Positions 1 through 5,669 of a DNA stretch of 5,669 bases are shown one piece after another. Position 1 is the first letter of the stretch. Each line of letters starts with the position of its first letter. The DNA comes from TMED8 sp964468005 (GTDB taxonomy: Bacteria > Pseudomonadota > Alphaproteobacteria > Rhodospirillales > Casp-alpha2): contig CAYXUT010000185.1 in assembly GCA_964468005.1 (NCBI GenBank), positions 1-5,669 on the forward strand, written 5' to 3'. The notes under the pieces were generated by a model. The model did not search any database. It worked only from the letters and a program-made list of their open reading frames with translations, and was not told the origin of the DNA. Made by a program: the position numbers and the translations under genes.

Positions 1-1549
1 GTTCTGAGGTCATTCTTACGGGAGTGTATTCAAACCCTTTGACCCAATCACGATAAACGATCATACGTTTTCTCATCATGCCAAAGATCTCTGGTTGGTC
101 ATCCACAAGCCTTTTCTGAATTTCTTCATAAAGCGGCTTACGCTCTTCCCAGGTAGACAGGAAACGGGCCTTTTCGATTAGCGCATGGACTTCTTTGTTG
201 TCGTAATAGTGGCTACCATAGTAACGGCCAAATGAACTCGGATGATATTGAATGGCGACAGCATCTGGGTCCGTTGAGACAGGTGTGGCAAAAATCGCCA
301 TCAACTGTGGCGAAGTCTCCACTTTCGAACCGCGTGCCACCATGTTGGACCAAGTTAAAGGTACCATATTAACAGTGATGTTCAACGGACGTAACGCGTC
401 AATAAGAACTAAACCCATTTGACGCTCTACCTCGAAGCCCTGCACATAGACATACTCAATTTCAAAGCCACCGTTGGGCCATTTGGACTTAGCTAAGAAA
501 GCCTTAGCTTTGGCCATGTCTTTTCTGGGCATGCCAGGGACGTCGATTTTCCCTTTTATATCGTCTGCGAATGGGCTCGTTTGGAGCGTTGCACGACCAT
601 TGAAGATCTTAACAAAGGCATCGTAGTCATAGGCATAGGCGATAGCCTTACGCACATTGATGTCGGACGTGTACTCCGCCTTGCAATTATATTTGAGGCC
701 AAAGGCTGTAAGTGCAGGTTGTGTCGATGTTACCATGCCCTTCATCTTTGCGACTTGTTCAAACTCATCTGGGGTCAAACCCGTCACGATGTCGGCTTCT
801 CCCTTTACAAGCGCGGCGCGTTGCGCTGAAGATTCACGAATGATTCGATAGAGAATACCGCCTAACTTACCTTTGTGTCCTTTCCAGTAATCCTGCACAC
901 GTTCCAATTCAAGAAGGGTTCCTGGTTGATTGCGCTTTAATTTGTATGGACCGCTGCCGGCTTCGTTTTCAATCATCCATTTTTGGCCCATATCGCCATC
1001 GACCTCGTTAGCCATGACCGTTTTAGGATTCATGATGTACCACCAAGGTACAAAGGAAATGAATGGCCCATATGCGCGATCCAACGTCATTGAAACCGTG
1101 TGATCGTCAATGACCTTAATGTTTTCGGCTTTCAAGAATGCGTTTAACATCCACGCGGGGCCTTTACCGAGCTTCAATGTTCGGGCGTAAGACCAACGTA
1201 CCGCTTCAGCGGTGACAGGATCCCCATTATGGAATTTGGCATTTTTTACAAGATGGAACGTGTAGGTTTTATTATCTGCACTGACGTCCCATTTCGACGC
1301 GAGCCAAGGTGTGACCTTTGGCGGGCTGCCGACGTATTTTGTAAGAGCATCATAGACGCCGTTCTGAATGGTCCGGATCGATGCGTCGTATTTAATGCTC
1401 GGGTCCATAGTTGGCACTTTTTGGCGATTTGCAATTACTAGTATCTTGTCTTTGCCCCGGCGCTCAAACGCATCCGCTTCGAGTACGGCAACGCTTAGTA
1501 AAGCGATCACCATACCCCCGGTTATGAAAACTTTTTTGAAAATACTCAT
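1..1549 (-). CDS. ABC transporter periplasmic substrate-binding protein, family 5 (peptide/opine/nickel type), 3' end off window
   Basis: This is the extracytoplasmic binding protein of an ABC importer, which captures a solute in the periplasm and delivers it to a permease pair not present here. The frame gives 516 codons without a stop and continues past the left edge; family members are usually about 500-550 residues, so little is missing. Residues 1-27 form a Sec signal peptide: K5-K6, a hydrophobic stretch, then A-D-A before F28. There is no lipobox Cys, so a soluble periplasmic protein is expected. Family 5 (SBP_bac_5, DppA/OppA/NikA-like) features follow in order: TMDPS (47-51), LASKWDVSADNKTYTFHL (83-100), KFHNGDPVTAEAV (105-117), GSGPYKL (198-204), VRKAIAYAYDYDAF (299-312) and the late DPDA (427-430). 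The ATG at 1549 is chosen because it starts the signal peptide and has AAGGA six bases upstream. The ligand cannot be predicted; the upstream hydantoinase suggests a peptide-like or cyclic-amide compound (inference). Confidence 0.93.
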   Translation of the reverse strand, partial: MSIFKKVFITGGMVIALLSVAVLEADAFERRGKDKILVIANRQKVPTMDPSIKYDASIRTIQNGVYDALTKYVGSPPKVTPWLASKWDVSADNKTYTFHLVKNAKFHNGDPVTAEAVRWSYARTLKLGKGPAWMLNAFLKAENIKVIDDHTVSMTLDRAYGPFISFVPWWYIMNPKTVMANEVDGDMGQKWMIENEAGSGPYKLKRNQPGTLLELERVQDYWKGHKGKLGGILYRIIRESSAQRAALVKGEADIVTGLTPDEFEQVAKMKGMVTSTQPALTAFGLKYNCKAEYTSDINVRKAIAYAYDYDAFVKIFNGRATLQTSPFADDIKGKIDVPGMPRKDMAKAKAFLAKSKWPNGGFEIEYVYVQGFEVERQMGLVLIDALRPLNITVNMVPLTWSNMVARGSKVETSPQLMAIFATPVSTDPDAVAIQYHPSSFGRYYGSHYYDNKEVHALIEKARFLSTWEERKPLYEEIQKRLVDDQPEIFGMMRKRMIVYRDWVKGFEYTPVRMTSE

Positions 1550-1555
1550 GTTTAG

Positions 1556-1560
1556 TCCTT
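1556..1560 (-). promoter_or_regulatory. Shine-Dalgarno of the substrate-binding protein gene
   Basis: On the minus strand AAGGA lies six bases before the ATG at 1549, with a second purine run (AAAAGGG) just upstream. This supports the Met that begins the signal peptide over the later in-frame Met13. Confidence 0.7.
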
Positions 1561-1588
1561 CCCTTTTGTACACACGAACCTTGCCACG

Positions 1589-1619
1589 AATATAGAAATT
1601 GTTCAAATTATGTCGCCAA
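1589..1619 (-). promoter_or_regulatory. Weak candidate sigma-70 promoter for the substrate-binding protein gene
   Basis: On the minus strand TTGGCG (1614-1619) and TATATT (1589-1594) resemble -35 and -10 boxes. The 19-base spacing is longer than the ideal 17, and the -10 box ends about 40 bases before the start codon. Such matches are frequent by chance in AT-rich intergenic DNA. A promoter here is plausible because the gap to the regulator is about 150 bases, but transcription could also read through from the regulator gene. Confidence 0.25.
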
Positions 1620-1624
1620 AGCGC

Positions 1625-1643
1625 AACATCTGTATGGAATGTT
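1625..1643. promoter_or_regulatory. Inverted repeat upstream of the binding-protein gene, possible operator
   Basis: The plus strand reads AACAT, nine bases, ATGTT. The dyad sits directly upstream of the candidate -35 box, where an activator of the FixJ/LuxR class would be expected to bind. The arms are only five bases long, so chance occurrence is likely. No U-run follows, so it is not a terminator. Confidence 0.2.
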
Positions 1644-1682
1644 AGGCCACTGACGCTTATTAAGAAATACGCACCAGCACGT

Positions 1683-1700
1683 AGGCATGATCATTTGCCT
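1683..1700. repeat. Short imperfect palindrome overlapping the regulator stop codon
   Basis: AGGCA and TGCCT arms flank an eight-base centre that itself contains TGATCA. The element overlaps the TAG stop of the regulator (1699-1701). It could form a small hairpin in the transcript, but no U-tract follows on the minus strand, so it is not called a terminator. Confidence 0.25.
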
Positions 1701-2661
1701 ATAGGTCAGAGACCATATCAACGACGCGAACGAGATCAGTGACCGAATGAAAGGCCATTTTCTCCATCATACGTGCACGGTGGATTTCAACCGTTCGGAA
1801 GCTAATTTTCAGATGACGTGCAATCTGTTTATTGGACAATCCATCCGCGACATAAAACATCATCTCACGTTCACGTTTGGACAGGCTGCGCAAACGCATA
1901 AGGAGACCCGTTTCGCCGTCTTCGCAAGAAGGGCCATCCAACTGATCAAGAGCATCCCTAATAGCATTGGCGATAATGCGGCGGTTAATGATGGTCGGTT
2001 TTTCGGAACGTCGTTGCACGAAAGCGCGATCCTTATCCGAATATCCCATAGAATGTAAAACGATGACGTCACACTCGGACATGTCGTCAATGGCAATCGA
2101 TAACGCTTCTAGGTCCCCATGCTTAGCTGCCCGGACTATAGCGCTGGGTGCCCATGGTCCGCCTAGGGCATCCAATCTAACAAGTAGGCTCTTAGTCGGG
2201 ACGACGACGCCGAGCTTTAAGTCGGCGGAAGCCATAAGATTGATCACTCTGTCAACGACATTGTCACTTAAAATAGTGGCGCCGTCGGGGCGGAAATCGT
2301 GGCCGCAGGTGGTGGACATCAAGACCACTAAATCAGCGTCATCCTGTCGTATTTTTTCATAAACCTCGCGGAAACGTCTATAGGCCCAACTGGTTGCGAG
2401 TTCAACTTGTCTGCCATCTCGCAGATGCGTCAGAAAAGCGGGCTCATCGGGTTCGGGGGACAAGGAAGCGATTAATTCATGGTCCAAGTCGTCTAGCAAA
2501 CCATATTCAATGGTTTTGATCGGGATCTTTATAGAATCGAGAATTTCTGGAACCAGATCTATCCTTGGGCTTTGACCAAGCGTTACGAAAGCAACGATAC
2601 GCGGTGTATCGTGGACCGAAATATCTGAGTGTGCTTTGACGTGTGCAGCACTACGGCCCAT
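1699..2661 (-). CDS. AroM-like domain fused to a FixJ/LuxR-type HTH: putative ligand-sensing transcriptional regulator
   Basis: This 320-residue cytoplasmic protein has two parts. Residues about 20-238 resemble the AroM family (Asp/Glu racemase-like fold): VTLGQSPRIDLVPEI (26-40), GLLDDL (54-59), EPDEPAFLTHLRDGRQVELA (70-89), LVVLMSTTCG (111-120), LGVVVP (150-155), CDVIVLHSMGYS (197-208) and a final KPTIINRRIIANAI (221-234). Residues about 258-316 are a GerE/LuxR HTH very like FixJ: LSKRERE (260-266), GLSNKQIARHLKIS (274-287), RTVEIHRARMMEKM (289-302) and DLVRVV (309-314). No receiver domain precedes the HTH, so control by phosphorylation is not expected; ligand binding by the AroM domain is inferred. 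The ATG at 2661 is the only usable start before the domain. The gene begins 108 bases after the hydantoinase stop and precedes the transporter gene by about 150 bases, so control of these neighbours is likely. AroM itself has no established biochemical role. Domain calls are firm, the signal is unknown. Confidence 0.9.
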   Translation of the reverse strand: MGRSAAHVKAHSDISVHDTPRIVAFVTLGQSPRIDLVPEILDSIKIPIKTIEYGLLDDLDHELIASLSPEPDEPAFLTHLRDGRQVELATSWAYRRFREVYEKIRQDDADLVVLMSTTCGHDFRPDGATILSDNVVDRVINLMASADLKLGVVVPTKSLLVRLDALGGPWAPSAIVRAAKHGDLEALSIAIDDMSECDVIVLHSMGYSDKDRAFVQRRSEKPTIINRRIIANAIRDALDQLDGPSCEDGETGLLMRLRSLSKREREMMFYVADGLSNKQIARHLKISFRTVEIHRARMMEKMAFHSVTDLVRVVDMVSDL

Positions 2662-2676
2662 AACACCCCCCCCTTT
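2662..2676 (-). promoter_or_regulatory. Ribosome-binding region of the regulator with a G8 homopolymer
   Basis: On the minus strand the leader reads AAA, eight G (2666-2673), TGTT, then the ATG at 2661. The A/G run is the only Shine-Dalgarno-like sequence near the start. The homopolymer lies outside the coding frame, so a slip in its length would change the Shine-Dalgarno to start-codon spacing and not the protein sequence. Confidence 0.55.
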
Positions 2677-2692
2677 CTCAACCCTTATTCAC

Positions 2693-2713
2693 TTTCCGGA
2701 TATGTTACGGAAA
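2693..2713. promoter_or_regulatory. Inverted repeat upstream of the regulator, possible autoregulatory operator
   Basis: The plus strand reads TTTCCG, nine bases, CGGAAA: a perfect six-base dyad 32-52 bases before the regulator ATG. No U-run follows on either strand, so a terminator is unlikely. Its position suits an operator or an mRNA hairpin. Its nine-base spacer matches that of the weaker dyad at 1625-1643, but the arm sequences differ. No convincing -35/-10 pair was found in 2662-2769, so the regulator may be read from the hydantoinase promoter. Confidence 0.3.
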
Positions 2714-2769
2714 AGAATGGAAAAATGGAAGTTACTAGCGAGAATTAAACGAAATGGTCACCGTTTTAA

Positions 2770-5669
2770 TCAATCAGCGGGAGGAACCGCGCTCGCTCTT
2801 AAGTCATCACTAGCGGCACGGTCGATCAAGTTGTTTTCATCCAAAACGCAACCGTAGCTTTGGCAGGCAGCGTCAGGGGATACCATCTCCTCAATTAGGT
2901 CTCGCTGGATGTCATCATAAGCGCGGGCCCATGGATTGCCGAACCCGGAACCACCGGGCAATCGTAATTTTGCCCGGTGGTTCGTATCCGTAAGTTGAAC
3001 GGATCCTCCAACGCCCAAGTCTTCTATTTCACCATTATCCCTTTCGATCCATGCTTTTGCGCGACCACCTGCTTTTCCACCGAATAATCCTTCCAATGAA
3101 GTTTTGACACCATTGGGATGCAGATTAACCTGACATGCTAATCCGTCATTATTAAGTTTGCGAACGGACAACTGTTGTGATAACCCGCCGCGTTTTTCTC
3201 CGGCACCCCCCGTATTGGGAACATATGCCTTTTCGATTACCAGTGCGGGGACGCGGGTTTCAAAAAGCTCTACGGACGTGTTTGCGGCACTGGTTGGATA
3301 TAACAAACCAGAAACACCGTCTCCATGCGATGAAGCACCTTGCCCACCGCCTTGAAACAAGTGATCGCTGTACACATCGCCGCGTTCATCGACGCCATAA
3401 AAAAGCGCACTTGAAGGTAATCCAGTAAAAGCCTGTACTTTATCTGGTGCTGCCTTGGATAGGGCGGAAAAAATATTAGGTGCGACATACCAACCCGTCC
3501 GCACACGCGTGTTTACCGCTTTTGGCCGATCACAATTGAGTATAGATTGTTTCGGCGCATCAACCTCCATCGGTCGATAACAACCAGCGTTACCTGGAAC
3601 TTCAGGGGTGAAGATACATTTCAAGGGATAGGTGGCATGTGCCTTAGTATAGCTTAGCGTACAGTTGCTGCCGCCGCGTTCAGTTTGAGCCGGGGCACCT
3701 TCAAAATTGACCGAAATCTGGCTGCCGCTTACTGTAATTTGGACCGGGTATGTCATGACTTCATCGATGCCATCAGAATCCAGAATATTTTCATAAACAC
3801 CGTCGGGCAGTTCTTCTACTGCCTTTTGCATTGCAATTTCGGCCCGATCTTGAACGACATGCGCCAAGGCTTCTAAATCATGCATGCCATAATCGTCCAT
3901 GAATTCTTTAATGCGTTCGGCACCTGTGACTCCAGCTGCAACCAAAGCATGAATATCTCCTAGCACTTGGTCAGATTGGCGGACATTCTCCTTTATAATT
4001 GTAAAGAGATCCTCATTTGGTTCGCCGGCTCTAAAAAGTTTCATGGGTGGAATTTGGAGGCCCTCATCGTAAATTTCACGGGCATTCAATTCGTCCTTGA
4101 TCCCACCAATATCCGACACATGACCAACAATACCGACAAAGGAGACGATACGTCCTTCACGAAACACAGGTACAGCGACTGCAATGTCGAAAAGATGACC
4201 TGCGCAAAGCCATGGGTCATTAGTAATTAAAACATCTCCCTCTTTTAAAGTTTGAATCGGATGGTGCTCAATCATGGCATTCACGGCTATGGGAAGGGTC
4301 AAATTGAAGACGGGCATTGCGCGCGGGGAATGAACGATTTGCTTTCCTTTGGCATCCAGGATTTCACAAGCGAAGTCTTGTGCTTCTCCTATGATCAAGG
4401 AAAATGCGGTGCGTATTACTGTGTGCCAGCTTTCTTCCGCAATGTTAATGAGGCGACTCCACATGATCTCCAGGCCAACTGGATCGCTTTCGATACGTTG
4501 TACGGCTTCCTCAAATGCAGTGTCCGATGCAACCACTACATCACCCGACCGTTGTAGATTGATAGTCAGAAGTAGGTTTAACTCGTTATCTACAACCGCT
4601 TGGTCGCCGCCCATTAATATGGTGGTAGACTCCCTTTCTTCGATAATAGCGGGGCCAGAGACCTGGGTGCCGGCTTTTAAGGAATAGCGATCGTAAACTG
4701 GCGCTTCACCCAACGCATGTTCCTCATGGTTGTATATTGACCTATGCCCTTTAAGTGCTGATTTTCCATCATCTAACCCATCAAGCTGGGTCGAAAGGTC
4801 TGGTTCTGGTCCGGTACATCGCACGCGCCAATTTATAATCTCGACTTGAGCCCCTTCATACAGATGAGTGAATAACCGCGTATACTCTTCGCTGAAACTC
4901 TGTTTCAGCTCAACAATGCTCTCATCTGCTAGCGGTCCGTCAGGGAGACGGACCGTAATTTCGTGCATTTGCCCACTCAGTCGCATTTCAGCAAACCGTT
5001 CAATAATTACATCGTCGGCTCCTCCTCCCGCCTCGACTAATCGTTCGCGGCAATCCTTTTCCAACTCGCTTAATAAATCATTTATAGTCGCAAAGTCTGC
5101 GCTCTTAAGTGTGGTTGGCATGGAGCGCGATATCTCGTAACCGATTGACGCCGCCAAAAACCCGAGTGCTGAAGCAGCGCCAGAGGCTGGTGGAACAATA
5201 ACTTCAGAGACGCCTAACTTACGTGCTACGTGTGATGCATGTAATGGGCCGGCACCGCCCATGGCTACCATGGCGTAACGCCGCGGATCGCATCCCTTTT
5301 CAACGATGTGAACACGGGCGGCGCCAGCCATATTTTCTGCTACTAAGTCAATGATTCCTGCCGCAGCTTGCAAGGTGTCAAGGTTAAGAGGCTTTGCAAC
5401 TTTATCCATAGCCTGTTTAGCAGCTTCTTTATCTAGAGACATTCGGCCACCAAGAAAATAGTCAGGATCAAGATAGCCTAACAAAAGATTGGCATCGGTT
5501 ACTGTTGGGTCAACTCCGCCTTGCGCGTAGCATGCAGGTCCAGGTTTTGCCCCGGCGCTATTTGGTCCAATTTTTAAAAGGCCCAAATTATCGACGCGCG
5601 CAATCGACCCTCCACCAGCTCCAATCTCTATCATGTCGATGACTGGTGCATGAATAGGGAGTCCGCTGC
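2770..5669 (-). CDS. Fused hydantoinase/5-oxoprolinase (HyuA-HyuB), N-terminus off window
   Basis: This ATP-dependent cytoplasmic amidohydrolase class opens cyclic amides such as hydantoins or 5-oxoproline. The frame stays open through the right edge: codons before the Met at 5634 read SGLPIHAPVID, which continues the HyuA motif, so that Met is not the start. Numbering from it, the HyuA part covers about 1-360: IGAGGGSIARVD (4-15), GPNSAGAKPGPACY (23-36), DPTVTDANLLLGYL (42-55), AMGGAGPLHA (124-133) and SGPAIIEERESTTIL (326-340). A linker of about 25 residues (around 4485-4560) leads into HyuB, about 384-930: DPVGLEIMWSRL (384-395), TNDPWLCAGHLFDI (471-484), GHVSDIGGI (504-512), EGLQIPPMKL (524-533), a Gly-rich FQGGGQGASSHGDG (760-773) and LPGGSGFGNP (892-901). 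H480, D483, H505 and D508 are candidate metal ligands (inference). About 300 N-terminal residues, with the HyuA N-terminal ATP-binding region, are missing. Full length would be near 1,270, as in one-chain 5-oxoprolinases. Two-gene HyuA/HyuB pairs are also common in bacteria. The substrate is undetermined. Confidence 0.95.
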   Translation of the reverse strand, partial: SGLPIHAPVIDMIEIGAGGGSIARVDNLGLLKIGPNSAGAKPGPACYAQGGVDPTVTDANLLLGYLDPDYFLGGRMSLDKEAAKQAMDKVAKPLNLDTLQAAAGIIDLVAENMAGAARVHIVEKGCDPRRYAMVAMGGAGPLHASHVARKLGVSEVIVPPASGAASALGFLAASIGYEISRSMPTTLKSADFATINDLLSELEKDCRERLVEAGGGADDVIIERFAEMRLSGQMHEITVRLPDGPLADESIVELKQSFSEEYTRLFTHLYEGAQVEIINWRVRCTGPEPDLSTQLDGLDDGKSALKGHRSIYNHEEHALGEAPVYDRYSLKAGTQVSGPAIIEERESTTILMGGDQAVVDNELNLLLTINLQRSGDVVVASDTAFEEAVQRIESDPVGLEIMWSRLINIAEESWHTVIRTAFSLIIGEAQDFACEILDAKGKQIVHSPRAMPVFNLTLPIAVNAMIEHHPIQTLKEGDVLITNDPWLCAGHLFDIAVAVPVFREGRIVSFVGIVGHVSDIGGIKDELNAREIYDEGLQIPPMKLFRAGEPNEDLFTIIKENVRQSDQVLGDIHALVAAGVTGAERIKEFMDDYGMHDLEALAHVVQDRAEIAMQKAVEELPDGVYENILDSDGIDEVMTYPVQITVSGSQISVNFEGAPAQTERGGSNCTLSYTKAHATYPLKCIFTPEVPGNAGCYRPMEVDAPKQSILNCDRPKAVNTRVRTGWYVAPNIFSALSKAAPDKVQAFTGLPSSALFYGVDERGDVYSDHLFQGGGQGASSHGDGVSGLLYPTSAANTSVELFETRVPALVIEKAYVPNTGGAGEKRGGLSQQLSVRKLNNDGLACQVNLHPNGVKTSLEGLFGGKAGGRAKAWIERDNGEIEDLGVGGSVQLTDTNHRAKLRLPGGSGFGNPWARAYDDIQRDLIEEMVSPDAACQSYGCVLDENNLIDRAASDDLRASAVPPAD

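Noticed and set aside
581..851. Two short plus-strand open frames at 581-829 and 657-851
   Set aside because: They are antisense to the binding-protein gene, where the minus-strand frame is uninterrupted and matches the family. They overlap each other in different frames.
1967..2362. 131-residue plus-strand open frame antisense to the regulator
   Set aside because: It lies wholly inside the regulator, whose minus-strand frame has clear family motifs. Its own translation shows no recognisable domain.
2662..2769. Rho-independent terminator between the hydantoinase and the regulator
   Set aside because: The only good inverted repeat (2693-2713) has a short stem and is not followed by a U-run on the minus strand.
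4252..4687. Overlapping plus-strand open frames of 101 and 112 residues antisense to the hydantoinase
   Set aside because: They sit opposite the conserved HyuA-HyuB junction and N-terminal HyuB coding sequence, and their products resemble no known family.
5632..5634. ATG at 5634 as the start of the hydantoinase
   Set aside because: The frame is open to the right edge and the eleven codons before it encode typical HyuA sequence leading into the GAGGGS motif, so the true start is off window.

Overview
The window carries three genes, all read from the minus strand. In transcription order (right to left) they are: the C-terminal two thirds to three quarters of a fused hydantoinase/oxoprolinase (HyuA-HyuB) that runs off the right edge; a 320-residue regulator joining an AroM-like domain to a FixJ/LuxR-type DNA-binding domain; and a nearly complete periplasmic substrate-binding protein of the peptide/opine/nickel ABC-transporter type that runs off the left edge. 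Plus-strand open frames are short, lie antisense inside these genes and show no family signature, so none is annotated.

The source is probably a Gram-negative bacterium. The binding protein has a plain Sec signal peptide without a lipobox cysteine, which suits a periplasm, and the HTH closely resembles the FixJ type common in Proteobacteria. An alphaproteobacterium is the best guess, but nothing here (no rRNA or tRNA) fixes the taxonomy. Base composition looks balanced, and no insertion sequence, integrase, tRNA, CRISPR array or attachment site was seen.

Layout: 1-1549 substrate-binding protein (3' end cut by the edge); 1550-1698 intergenic, with a Shine-Dalgarno, a weak promoter candidate and a short inverted repeat; 1699-2661 AroM-FixJ-type regulator; 2662-2769 intergenic, with a G8 tract in the ribosome-binding region and an inverted repeat; 2770-5669 HyuA-HyuB fusion (5' end cut by the edge).

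The inferred working model is a small catabolic module. The ABC transporter imports a peptide-like or cyclic-amide compound, the ATP-dependent hydantoinase/oxoprolinase opens or hydrolyses it in the cytoplasm, and the AroM domain senses the substrate or a product and controls transcription through the HTH. The substrate cannot be read from the sequence. The most unusual element is the regulator: its DNA-binding half looks like FixJ, but where a phosphorylated receiver would be expected it has an AroM (Asp/Glu-racemase-like) domain.
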